From Methyloceanibacter methanicus (GTDB taxonomy: Bacteria; Pseudomonadota; Alphaproteobacteria; Rhizobiales; Methyloligellaceae), in NCBI RefSeq assembly GCF_001723285.1, contig NZ_LPWG01000014.1:186001-250000 (forward strand): a stretch of DNA of 64,000 nucleotides, written 5' to 3'. The notes under the pieces were generated by a model. That model did not search any database, was not told where the DNA came from, and saw only the letters and a program-made list of their open reading frames with translations. Both the position numbers and the translations under genes were made by a program. Below are positions 18,643-27,084 of this stretch, piece by piece. The number at the start of each line of letters is the position of its first letter. Within the stretch, counting starts at the first letter, position 1.

Positions 18643-19289
18643 CTAGAGTGCTTGTCATCGACGATCATCCGATCGTTCTGCAAGGAACCCAGCAATTGCT
18701 GGAGGATGTCGGCGTGAAACACGTTCATCAGGCGCAGAGCCTGGCGGACGGCTTTCGCGCCTACCGCACCCAGAAGCCGGACGCAATCATCGTCGATCTT
18801 GCCATGCATAGCGGCTCGCTCGGAGGCTTGTCCTTCATCCGGCGATTGCGGTTGCACGATCAGAACACGCCGATCTTGGTCTTCACCATGCACTCCGATC
18901 CCGTGATCGTTTCGCGTGCCCTCGAAGTCGGGGCCACGGGCTACGTCCTCAAGGACACGCCGCCCGAGGAGGTGCAGACCGCGTTTCAGCGCGTGCGTGA
19001 GAATCGTCCCTATCTCAGCCACGACCTCGCCTCGGAGGTCGCCTTCATGGAGGCGCGCGGCACGACGAATCCTCTGCGCCGCATGACCGTCCGCGAGTTG
19101 CAGACGCTCGCGCTTGTCGCGGAAGGCAAGCCCTACGGCGTCATCGCCGAGCATTTGCATGTGAGCTACAAGACCGTGGCGAACACCTGTACGCAGCTGA
19201 AAGCAAAACTCGGCGTGCGGACGCTGCCCGAGCTGATGCGCATCGCCATTCAGCATCTTCCGGCGGCTAACGGAAAGATGCAGCGCTAA
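18639..19289 (+). CDS. NarL/LuxR-family response regulator
   Basis: 216 residues. A receiver domain (MTRVLVIDDHPIVLQGTQQL; phospho-acceptor Asp53 in IIVDLAMHSG; Lys in GYVLKDTPPEE) is followed by a LuxR-type helix-turn-helix (LTVRELQTLALVAEGK-like start, HLHVSYKTVANTCTQLKAKLG). It overlaps the kinase gene by ATGA. The pair fits a MoxX/MxaB-type role and may bind the TTGGCA palindromes near the xox genes; that link is inference from position. The start was set at 18639 because the overlap is typical and the family start MTRVLVIDDHP is there. Confidence 0.87.
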   Translation: MTRVLVIDDHPIVLQGTQQLLEDVGVKHVHQAQSLADGFRAYRTQKPDAIIVDLAMHSGSLGGLSFIRRLRLHDQNTPILVFTMHSDPVIVSRALEVGATGYVLKDTPPEEVQTAFQRVRENRPYLSHDLASEVAFMEARGTTNPLRRMTVRELQTLALVAEGKPYGVIAEHLHVSYKTVANTCTQLKAKLGVRTLPELMRIAIQHLPAANGKMQR

Positions 19290-19760
19290 GCACGTCCTAC
19301 GTCTCCCATTCCGCCATGTGCGTCTTCGCACCGTGCCGATGAGTCGTATGCCAATGTTCGTTCCAGCAAACGGCAGACGCGCGGAATAGTGTGTCATCTC
19401 CCGCAGACTGATTTGCAAAGTTGCAGGTGCAAATTGGCAACCTGTGCGCTGCAATCTTCCAATCACTATGGCGAAAGTGGTCCCGGCATTCTGCGCTAAC
19501 TTGGAAGTCGCGAATGCGCGAGATGACATGAGAGATATCGTGAATGGGTAGCCGGCCAAGCGCCGCTCCGCCCGTTTCGATCCTCCCAAGTCCTTCAAGC
19601 CGGCATTCCGAATTTGGGGCCGGGGAAGGCACGACGATTGCTTGAATGACATCCAGTTCACGCAAGTGTTTCTCGGGCTATCGAATGCTTGGTCTCTTCG
19701 AGAAGAGTCTCTTCGAGACGAATTCTCTTCGAGCCGAGTAGCTAGGGAGAGGAGAAAGAC
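19290..19760. promoter_or_regulatory. Leader and promoter region of the first xoxF gene
   Basis: 470 bp without a credible gene. Around 19412-19440 there is a cluster of TTGC/GCAA words (TTTGCA-N10-TGCAAA, then TTGGCAA), about 330 bp before the xoxF start; this is the same distance at which the palindrome of the second xoxF gene lies. The last 70 bp hold three CTCTTCGAG repeats and the strong site GGGAGAGGAG. Confidence 0.5.
19694..19733 (+). repeat. Three CTCTTCGAG repeats in the xoxF leader
   Basis: CTCTTCGAG occurs at 19694-19702, 19709-19717 and 19725-19733 (periods 15 and 16), ending 28 bp before the xoxF ATG. The flanks allow small hairpins such as CTCTT-CGAG-AAGAG and GTCTC-TTC-GAGAC in the mRNA leader. 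Confidence 0.65.
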
Positions 19761-21650
19761 ATGAAATTCAAGTTTGGTGTCCTGACCGGCACGATCGTCG
19801 CGGTGACGATGGGCCTTGCAGGTCAGGCGTCGGCTATGAATACCGACGAAGAGCAACTGAAGCGCATGGCCGATCCCGATCAGTGGCCCGCCCCTGGTCG
19901 TGATTTTTCGCTGACGCGTCACAGCGCTCTTTCGGACATCAACACCGACAATATCAACAAGCTGCAGATGGCCTGGATGCAGGGCTCCAATGCCCTTCGC
20001 GGTCACGAAGGCCAGCCGCTCGTGATCAAGGACGTGGGCGGCAAGACCATGCTGTTCATGATTTCGGGTTGTCCGTCCATGGCCAACTGTAACGTGGTTC
20101 AGGGTCTGGATCTGACGGACTCCGACAATCCGAAGCAGGTTTGGTCCTATGTGAAGAAGACCGATCGTGACGAGTCGGCCGTGCCGCGCGCTTGCTGCGA
20201 CACCGTCAACCGCGGCGGCTCCTATGCCGACGGCAAGTTCGTGTTCGGCACGCTCGATGGCTTCCTCATTGCCCTCGATGCTCAGACCGGCAAGGAAGTC
20301 TGGGTCGTGAAATGGGCCTATCCCGAGAAGGGCGAGACCATCACGCCGGCGCCCTTGATCGCCGACAACAAGGTGTTCATCGGCTTCGGCGGCAGTGAGT
20401 TCGCCGCGCGCGGCCGTGTCGGCGCCTTCAATCTGTCGGACGGTTCCGAGGCTTGGGTGTGCCATACGACGGGTTCCGACAAGGACGTGTGCCTGACGCC
20501 GGACACCAACAAGGCCAATCCGCATTACGGTCAGGCTGGCGAGGATCTTGGTATCAAGACCTTCCCCGGCGAGGACTGGAAGATCGGCGGCGGCACGGCG
20601 TGGGGCTGGTACTCCTACGATCCGGACACGAAACTGGTTTACTATTCGACCGCCAATCCCGGTCTGTGGAGCCCGCAATATCGTTGCCCGGGCAAGACCC
20701 ACGAAGAGTGCAACACCGGCGCGTTCGACAACAAGTGGACGCTTAGCATGTTCGCTCGGAAGATCGAGACCGGTGAGGCCGTCTGGGTGTACCAGATCAC
20801 GCCTTTCGATCAGTGGGACTATGACGGCATCAACGAGAACATCATCACCGAGATGGAAGTCGACGGTAAGAAGCGGAAGGTGCTCTCCCACTTCGACCGC
20901 AACGGCTTCGCTTATGTGTGGGATGCCGCCGACGGCACGCTTCTCCGCGCCACGAAATACGTGACCGTGGATTGGGCCGAGAAGATCGACCTGAAGACCG
21001 GCCGTCCGATCAAGGTACGTGACCACTCGCCGCTCGAAGTTGGCCGCAACGTCTCTGCCTGCCCGTCCGCGATGGGTGGTAAGGACCAGCAGCCCGCGTC
21101 CGTCGATCCGAAGGAGCCGAACCTCTTCTATGTGCCGACAAACAACTGGTGCATGGAACTGGAACCCCAGGAGCGCACGCACACGAACCAGGGCACGGTC
21201 TATGTGTTCGCGAACGTGTACATGTATCCTGAGAAACCCGGCACCACCGGCAAGATCAAGAAGTACGACGTCCTGACGGGTAAGACGGTCTGGGAGATTC
21301 CGGATCCGTTTCCGAACTGGAGCGGCACGATGGTCACCGACGGTGGTCTGATGTTCTACGGTTCGCTTGGCGGCGACTTCCGCGCGGTCGATCGGAGTTC
21401 CGGCAAGATCCTGTGGAGCCGCAAGCTGGGGTCGGGCATCATCGGCAACCCGATCACCTGGAAGACCGGCGGCAAGCAGTATGTCGGCGTGTACTCCGGC
21501 ATCGGCGGGTGGATCGGTCTTCCGGTCACCGCTGGTCTGGACCTGAACGACAAGTTCGGCGCCATCGGTGCCACGGCCATGACCAAGGCCGCCGGCCTGC
21601 AGCATGTCCCGCAGGGCGGTACACTGAACGTCTTCCGCGTCTACGACTGA
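19761..21650 (+). CDS. xoxF: PQQ methanol dehydrogenase, XoxF type, first copy
   Basis: 629 residues. A 25-residue signal peptide (cut after GQASA) leads to an eight-bladed quinoprotein propeller with several W motifs. The vicinal Cys pair near PQQ is present (ACCDTVNRG, Cys145-Cys146). The catalytic Asp lies in QWDYDGINEN (Asp353), and the residue two positions later is Asp355, the extra ligand that marks lanthanide-using XoxF enzymes (MxaF has Ala there). Glu213 and Asn299 are the other expected metal ligands. It oxidises methanol to formaldehyde or formate in the periplasm and passes electrons to a cytochrome c. No mxaI small-subunit gene is near. GGGAGAGGAG precedes the ATG. It is about 88% identical by eye to the next copy. 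Confidence 0.93.
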   Translation: MKFKFGVLTGTIVAVTMGLAGQASAMNTDEEQLKRMADPDQWPAPGRDFSLTRHSALSDINTDNINKLQMAWMQGSNALRGHEGQPLVIKDVGGKTMLFMISGCPSMANCNVVQGLDLTDSDNPKQVWSYVKKTDRDESAVPRACCDTVNRGGSYADGKFVFGTLDGFLIALDAQTGKEVWVVKWAYPEKGETITPAPLIADNKVFIGFGGSEFAARGRVGAFNLSDGSEAWVCHTTGSDKDVCLTPDTNKANPHYGQAGEDLGIKTFPGEDWKIGGGTAWGWYSYDPDTKLVYYSTANPGLWSPQYRCPGKTHEECNTGAFDNKWTLSMFARKIETGEAVWVYQITPFDQWDYDGINENIITEMEVDGKKRKVLSHFDRNGFAYVWDAADGTLLRATKYVTVDWAEKIDLKTGRPIKVRDHSPLEVGRNVSACPSAMGGKDQQPASVDPKEPNLFYVPTNNWCMELEPQERTHTNQGTVYVFANVYMYPEKPGTTGKIKKYDVLTGKTVWEIPDPFPNWSGTMVTDGGLMFYGSLGGDFRAVDRSSGKILWSRKLGSGIIGNPITWKTGGKQYVGVYSGIGGWIGLPVTAGLDLNDKFGAIGATAMTKAAGLQHVPQGGTLNVFRVYD

Positions 21651-21675
21651 CGCTGACAGGCTCTTGAAACGAATG

Positions 21676-21704
21676 GCGCTCGATGCCCACGCGGCATCGG
21701 GCGC
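21676..21704 (+). terminator. Rho-independent terminator after first xoxF
   Basis: GCGCTCGATGCC-CACGC-GGCATCGGGCGC forms a 12-bp stem with one T-G pair, followed by TTCTTCGTTT. The stem is nearly the same as the one after the second xoxF copy. Confidence 0.85.
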
Positions 21705-21778
21705 TTCTTCGTTTCGGGACGGCCTCAGAATGAGAGGGGAGGGCCGCGCCCGGGCGCCTGCGCCCAGCCCGTGCCGCG

Positions 21779-21805
21779 GATCGGCTCTTCTGAAGATCGG
21801 CTCTT
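21779..21805 (+). repeat. Tandem duplication GATCGGCTCTT, period 16
   Basis: The word occurs at 21779-21789 and 21795-21805, each followed by a GAAGATC-like tail. Confidence 0.6.
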
Positions 21806-21972
21806 GCCGAAGATCCTGGGCGCCCTGAGGCCAAGATGGTCGTCGGAGAACGGCGCGGGGCATGCTTGGGTGCACCGGTCTTGCGGGTCCCGGATCGCGG
21901 GCCGGCGCCGAAATCGCTGCCTCCGTGCCTCGCCGCCGGGCTGTGGTGCAGCGCAACAAATGAAAAACCCAT

Positions 21973-21992
21973 TTGGCAGATTTCGTTGCCAA
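21973..21992. promoter_or_regulatory. Palindrome TTGGCA-N8-TGCCAA upstream of second xoxF
   Basis: Perfect 6-bp half sites separated by 8 bp, in an AT-rich stretch about 370 bp before the xoxF ATG. The same 6-8-6 geometry is found at 28304-28323 and 29892-29911. It may be the operator of the adjacent NarL-type regulator. Confidence 0.55.
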
Positions 21993-22270
21993 GGCCACAT
22001 TTCACTTGCAATGGCATTACATTTGGCAATTATGGGGATGTTGCTCGGCAATGAGTGAGAAGCGAAGTTCCACAGTTAAGAACGGATACAACGTGACTTA
22101 CAAAGCGTCGGGCTCAATTTCCTCGTGAGGTGTCAACGCGTCTTGTGTTCATCGGAGAACCCGCAGCCAGGAGCGGGCGCGAGGCGGTTTTTTGCTTCTG
22201 CGTTTTTCTGGCAGCCTCCAATTTCCACAAACACGATGACAGCTTGGAATTTTGCCTAAGGGCTCGGAGA

Positions 22271-22289
22271 CCTTGAGCGCCGCTCAAGG
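22271..22289 (+). promoter_or_regulatory. Inverted repeat CCTTGAGC-GCC-GCTCAAGG in the xoxF leader
   Basis: A perfect 8-bp inverted repeat with a 3-bp centre, 75 bp before the ATG. It may be an mRNA hairpin or a protein site. Confidence 0.45.
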
Positions 22290-22364
22290 CTGCGGGAACC
22301 GAGGCACACAGAATTACTCAGAGTTCGTTTTGGTGAACTGAGTAGCTAGGGAGAGGAGAAAGAT

Positions 22365-24254
22365 ATGAAACTCAAGTATGGTGTCCTGACTGGCACCATC
22401 GTCGCGGTGACGATGGGTCTTGCTGGCCAGGCGTCGGCTATGAATACCGACGAGGAGCAGCTGAAGCGTATGGCTGATCCCGACCAGTGGCCTGCCCCTG
22501 GTCGTGACTTTGCTTTGACGCGTCACAGCACGCTCTCTGACATTACGACCGACAATGTGAACAAGCTGCAGATGTCTTGGGCCCAGGGCACGAACGCCCT
22601 TCGCGGTCACGAGGGTCAGCCGCTTGTGATCAAGGACGTCGGCGGCAAGACCATGCTGTTCATGGTTTCGGGTTGCCCGTCCATGGCCAACTGTAACGTG
22701 GTTCAGGCTCTCGATCTTTCGGATCCTGACAATCCGAAGCAGGTCTGGTCGTATGTGAAGAAGACCGACCGTGACGAGTCGGCTGTGCCGCGCGCTTGTT
22801 GCGACACCGTCAACCGTGGCGGCTCCTATGCCGATGGCAAGTTCGTGTATGGCACGCTCGACGGGTTCGTGATTGCCCTCGATGGCCAGACCGGCAAGGA
22901 AGTCTGGGTCGTCAAGTACGCTTACCCTGAGAAGGGTGAAACCATTACCCCCGCTCCGTTGATCGCCGACAACAAGGTGTTCATGGGCTTTGGTGGTGAT
23001 GAGTTCGCCGCTCGTGGCCGCGTTGCCGCCTTCAATCTGTCGGACGGTTCCGAGGCTTGGGTTTGCCACAGCACGGGTTCCGACAAGGACGTGTGCCTGA
23101 CGCCTGAGACCAACAAGGCCAACCCCCAATTCGGTCAGGCTGGTGAGGATCTTGGTATCAAGACCTTCCCCGGTGAGGACTACAAGATTGGTGGTGGTGC
23201 TGCTTGGGGTTGGTATTCCTATGACCCCGAGCTGAAGCTGGTCTACTACTCGACCGGTAACCCCGGCCTGTGGAGCCCTTCTTATCGTTGCCCCGATAAG
23301 ACCCATGAGGAGTGCAACACTGGTGAGTTCGACAACAAGTGGTCGATGACGATCTTCGCTCGCAAGATCGAAAACGGCGACGCTGTCTGGGCTTATCAGA
23401 TGACTCCGTTCGACCAGTGGGACTATGACGGCATCAACGAGAACTTCCTTACCGACATGGATATCGACGGTAAGAAGGTGAAGGCCCTCACTCACTTTGA
23501 CCGTAACGGCTTTGCCTATGTCATGGACCGTACCGACGGCACGCTTCTCCGCGCCACGAAGTACGTCACCACGGACTGGGCCGAGAAGGTCGACATGAAG
23601 ACCGGCCGTCCGATCAAGGTTCGTGACCACTCGCCGCTCGAAGTTGGCCGCAACGTCTCTGCCTGCCCGTCTGCTATGGGTGGCAAGGACCAGCAGCCTG
23701 GTTCGGTCGATCCGAAGGAGCCGAACCTCTTCTACATGCCCACCAACAACTGGTGCATGGAGCTGGAGCCTCAGGAGCGCACGCACACGAACCAGGGCAC
23801 GGTCTACGTGTTCGCGAACGTGTACATGTATCCTGAGAAGCCCGGCACCACCGGCAAGATCAAGAAGTACGACGTCCTGAGCGGCAAGACCGTTTGGGAG
23901 ATCCCGGATCCGTATCCGAACTGGGGTGGTACGATGGTCACCGACGGTGGTCTGATGTTCTACGGCTCGCTTGGTGGCGACTTCCGCGCGGTCGACCGGA
24001 GTTCCGGTAAGGTCCTGTGGAGCCGCAAGCTGGGTTCGGGCATCATCGGCAACCCGGTCACGTACAAGGTCGGTGGCAAGCAGTACGTTGGTGTCTATTC
24101 GGGCATCGGCGGCTGGATTGGCCTCCCGGTCACCGCTGGTCTGGACCTGAACGACAAGTTCGGCGCCATCGGTGCTACCGCCATGACCAAGGCCGCTGGC
24201 CTGCAGCATATCCCGCAGGGCGGTACGCTGAACGTCTTCCGCATTTACGAGTAA
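22365..24254 (+). CDS. xoxF: PQQ methanol dehydrogenase, XoxF type, second copy
   Basis: 629 residues, collinear with the first copy: signal peptide MKLKYGVLTGTIVAVTMGLA, Cys145-Cys146, Glu213, Asn299, catalytic Asp353 and lanthanide-type Asp355 are all kept. Codon use differs strongly from the first copy and from neighbours: GGT, GCT, CGT and GTT are frequent where copy one uses GGC, GCC, CGC and GTC, the pattern of very highly expressed genes. The 3' third shares long identical stretches with copy one. The last 25 bp of leader including GGGAGAGGAG and the terminator stem are also shared. This is probably the main methanol dehydrogenase; copy one may serve another condition. Confidence 0.94.
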   Translation: MKLKYGVLTGTIVAVTMGLAGQASAMNTDEEQLKRMADPDQWPAPGRDFALTRHSTLSDITTDNVNKLQMSWAQGTNALRGHEGQPLVIKDVGGKTMLFMVSGCPSMANCNVVQALDLSDPDNPKQVWSYVKKTDRDESAVPRACCDTVNRGGSYADGKFVYGTLDGFVIALDGQTGKEVWVVKYAYPEKGETITPAPLIADNKVFMGFGGDEFAARGRVAAFNLSDGSEAWVCHSTGSDKDVCLTPETNKANPQFGQAGEDLGIKTFPGEDYKIGGGAAWGWYSYDPELKLVYYSTGNPGLWSPSYRCPDKTHEECNTGEFDNKWSMTIFARKIENGDAVWAYQMTPFDQWDYDGINENFLTDMDIDGKKVKALTHFDRNGFAYVMDRTDGTLLRATKYVTTDWAEKVDMKTGRPIKVRDHSPLEVGRNVSACPSAMGGKDQQPGSVDPKEPNLFYMPTNNWCMELEPQERTHTNQGTVYVFANVYMYPEKPGTTGKIKKYDVLSGKTVWEIPDPYPNWGGTMVTDGGLMFYGSLGGDFRAVDRSSGKVLWSRKLGSGIIGNPVTYKVGGKQYVGVYSGIGGWIGLPVTAGLDLNDKFGAIGATAMTKAAGLQHIPQGGTLNVFRIYE

Positions 24255-24279
24255 GTCTCTCGTAAACGTGTAGATTAAT

Positions 24280-24310
24280 GGCGCCCGATGCCCTTGTGGC
24301 ATCGGGCGCC
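24280..24310 (+). terminator. Rho-independent terminator after second xoxF
   Basis: GGCGCCCGATGCC-CTTGT-GGCATCGGGCGCC is a perfect 13-bp stem with a 5-base loop, followed by TCTTCCTTAT. It separates the xoxF transcript from xoxJ. Confidence 0.9.
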
Positions 24311-24413
24311 TCTTCCTTATATATCTCGGGACGATATGGACCCCCACGGCGGGTACGCCTGGCGGGAAAACCTCCCGCAGACCGGCCCGCCTTACCAGTT
24401 GAGGCGATTGCCC

Positions 24414-26245
24414 GTGTTAATCCGTTTTTCCACCATCACCGCGACGATTGCCGTCGCAGCGCTCTCTATCGGCATTGTTTCCGCCCATGCCGACGACAAG
24501 ACCCCGATCCGGCGCGATCTGAACAAGACCTACGAGGAGCTTACGCCGAGCGAGCACATCGCGATTCGTGCCGCCGCAAAGGCCGCCTACAAGGGTAAGA
24601 AGCTCAAGACCCTCAATATCTGCGCCGACCCCGGCAACATGCCGCTCTCGAACATTCAAAGAGAGGCTTCCAGAACAAGATTGCCAAATTGCTGGCCGAC
24701 GCGACCGGCGCCGAGATCAAATATCATTGGCAGCCCTTCATCGAACGCGGTCTCACCCGCTCGACCTTCGACGAGCGCCTTTGCGACGTGATGTTCGACA
24801 TTCCGAGGACCTATGAGCGGCTCCTCACGACCGAGCCGATCTACAAGACCCCGTACGTCTTGGTGTACCGGAACGACGAAGGGTTGAAGCTGTCGGGCCT
24901 GGACGATCCCAAGCTGAAGGATCTGACCATCGGCGTGTTCCAGACATCGGGCGTGCGCCTGGCGCTCACGAAGCGCGGCATCATCGACAACGTGAAGCTG
25001 CAGCTTCAGACCCATGACGGCGATCTCGTTCCGGAGAATCAGCCTTGGTATGTGATCCAGAAGATGCTGGACGGCGAGGTGGACGTCGCCTCGGTCTTCG
25101 GGCCGTTCGCGGGCTGGGTCAAGACGATGAAGAACGAGCCGATCGACATCGTGCCGATCAACCTGGACGACGATACGGTGCCGATGGAATTCGAAATGTC
25201 CCTCGGCGTGCGGAAGACCGACGTCTTCCTCAAATACCTGCTCGAATGGGCCATGGACGACCACGCCGAGGAAATTGCGGCGATCCTGAACGAATTTGGC
25301 GTCCCGCTGGTCCAGTGCAGCAAGTGCTATGTCCCGGGCGATCTGCCGGCCCATGGCAGCTACATCAAGCTCGCGGATCAGAAGTTCGAAGCGCGCCCGG
25401 ATCTGGCGTCTCCCGATCAGGTGGTGACCCAGGAGAAGCTTGAAGGCTGGCTCGAAGAGGGCGCCGACCCGAATCAGGAATTGAGCAATGCCCTGCTGTC
25501 CGGAGACAAGGATCGGATCAAGTTCCTGGTCTCCAAGGGTGCCGACGTCAACAAGCCCGATCTCCAGGGCTGGACGCCCCTGACGGCCGCGGCCCGCCAG
25601 CGCCGGAACGAGACGATCGATCTTCTGGTGGAACTGGGCGCCGATCCCAGCAAGGCCGACGGCAACGGGTTGACCCCGTTGGCGGCCGCGCTGATGCGCG
25701 ATCACGTACCCTCGATCACGGCGCTGATCGAGCATGGTGCGAACGTGGAGGAGCCTGGCCAGGAGGATTACCGGCCACTCGCTCTGGCCCTTGCGGAAAA
25801 GAAGTATGAATCCGCGAAGGCGCTGATGGCCGGCAACGCCGATGTCAGCGTGCCCTCTGGCAGCCAGGGTCTGACCCCGCTCATGATCGTGGCGGCCCAA
25901 ACGGGCCCGGCGGAAGGGTCGATCTTCCTGCCCGGCAGCGCCCGGCCGACGGACATTGCCAAGGCCTTGGTGGACGCCGGCGCGGACGTGGATGCGCAGG
26001 CGGCGAACGGCATGACCGCGCTGATGATCGCGGCCGCGAACAACAGTGCGCCGATGATCGGCCTGCTGATGGATGCCGGCGCCGATCCGAGCCTGAAAAA
26101 CGCGCAAGGCCAGACGGCGGAGGATGTCGCCAATCTCAACGACAACAAGGAAGCGTCTCAGGCCATCCGGGTCCTGTCCTTGTCGCGGGCGAGCGTTCCC
26201 AAACAGGCGGGCAGCAGCAGCAGCGGCGAGACCGCGAAGCAATGA
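24414..26245 (+). CDS. xoxJ: XoxJ/MxaJ-like periplasmic binding protein fused to ankyrin repeats, one frame break
   Basis: Signal peptide (LIRFSTITATIAVAALSIGI ending SAHA), then a type 2 substrate-binding fold of the MxaJ group: LNICADPGNMPLSN, KIAKLLADATGAEIKYHW, RLCDVMFDIP, VASVFGPFAGW. The frame breaks near 24664 (one base missing in what should read EGFQNKI). After the binding domain, with a Cys pair in VQCSKCYVPGDL, come about 250 residues of ankyrin repeats with the marks DLQGWTPLTAAAR, DGNGLTPLAAAL, GLTPLMIVAA and ANGMTALMIAAA. MxaJ and XoxJ normally stop after the binding domain at about 270-300 residues, so this 610-residue fusion is unusual. XoxJ is thought to help mature or activate XoxF. 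A GTG start follows TTGAGGCG. The stop overlaps the next gene. Confidence 0.85.
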
Positions 26246-27084
26246 TGACCTGGGTTGCACAGGGACTGAATAAATGGGGGGCCGCGGCAATCGCCGTGGC
26301 CTTCTGTTTAGGTGCGGCCAGTCCAGGAACGGCGGCGGACTACCCGGACTTCGACGATGCCTCGGTGACCGCGCGGACCGAAGAGGTCATCAAGGAGCGT
26401 TCGCAGGATGGGGTGTTCGTCTTTCACGATCCCAAGCTCAACCAGGACCTCAACCTCGTCTACGAGAAGATGCGGGTCGTGCGCGGCATGAAGGGATATG
26501 GCTGGTTCGCCAACGCGATCTTCCACGACGAGGACGAGCCGAAGAAACAATACGCGATCGACTTCTGGTTCAAGCCCCAGCGCGACGGCGACAGCCTCGA
26601 TCTGATCGATATCCGCGTCCAGAAGGGCCCCAAGCGCGATGGCGACGGTTACATCATGGTCACGCGTTTGCCCGTGGCTTGGTGGTGGTTGCCCGTGCAG
26701 GAGCATCCAGGCGACATGGAAGTCGTGCGGGCGTGGCATGTGATGAGCGCGATCCACAATTACATCGCCGAGAACAAGAACGAGGACGGGGCACTCGAGC
26801 TGACCGACGAGAAGACCGGAGAGACGATCCCGCTCGAGTTCGTCGAGATGCACCAGCCGGTCCGTTATCTGAAGAAGGACGGCCACTATTTCGCGTGCAC
26901 CGATTTCCGGCGCGCGGGCAGCAAGGACGAGTACTACGACGTCGACTTTTGGGTGGACGAGAAGACCGGCCGGCTGACGGTCACCGACGCGAAGATCCAC
27001 AAAGTGCCCGTGAAGGAAGACGGTGTTTGGATCCAGGTGCCGCGCTATACGTTCGAGGACATGGACTTCGAGATCACCCAGTAG
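26242..27084 (+). CDS. Unknown exported protein of the xox island
   Basis: 280 residues, with a signal peptide (AAIAVAFCLGAASPGTAA). The mature protein is rich in Trp, Tyr, Asp and Lys and has two similar halves with beta-strand character: YAIDFWFKPQRDGDSLDLID with IRVQKGPKRDGDGYIMVTR, and YDVDFWVDEKTGRLTVTDAK with IHKVPVKEDGVWIQVPRYTF. The internal repeat suggests a duplicated beta domain. No family is recognised. It is translationally coupled to xoxJ-ankyrin (ATGATGA overlap), so it probably works with it, for example in XoxF maturation or metal supply. That role is inference. Confidence 0.75.
   Translation: MMTWVAQGLNKWGAAAIAVAFCLGAASPGTAADYPDFDDASVTARTEEVIKERSQDGVFVFHDPKLNQDLNLVYEKMRVVRGMKGYGWFANAIFHDEDEPKKQYAIDFWFKPQRDGDSLDLIDIRVQKGPKRDGDGYIMVTRLPVAWWWLPVQEHPGDMEVVRAWHVMSAIHNYIAENKNEDGALELTDEKTGETIPLEFVEMHQPVRYLKKDGHYFACTDFRRAGSKDEYYDVDFWVDEKTGRLTVTDAKIHKVPVKEDGVWIQVPRYTFEDMDFEITQ

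Larger units (their letters stand above)
21723..22364. promoter_or_regulatory. Long leader and promoter region of the second xoxF gene
   Basis: 640 bp without a credible gene. In order: a GATCGGCTCTT tandem duplication (21779-21805); the palindrome TTGGCA-N8-TGCCAA (21973-21992); GGCATTACATTTGGCA words (22013-22028); a hairpin-like CCCGC/GCGGG followed by six T at 22188; the inverted repeat CCTTGAGC-GCC-GCTCAAGG (22271-22289); and AGTTC-N8-GAACT just before the ribosome binding site. The mRNA leader is probably structured. Confidence 0.5.

Noticed and set aside
18618-21998. A 1126-codon open frame on the minus strand opposite the regulator and first xoxF gene
   Set aside because: It exists because the GC-rich codon pattern of the plus-strand genes leaves few stops on the other strand. 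It has no ribosome binding site, no family motif, and spans several unrelated genes and intergenic DNA.
22314-24347. A 677-codon open frame on the minus strand opposite the second xoxF gene
   Set aside because: It resembles the shadow frame of the first copy only because the two xoxF genes are homologous. It has no independent coding sign.
24414-26245. Calling xoxJ and other shifted genes pseudogenes
   Set aside because: Each break is repaired by adding one or two bases, conserved sequence continues on both sides, and breaks are deletion-only throughout the window, which fits sequencing error better than gene decay.
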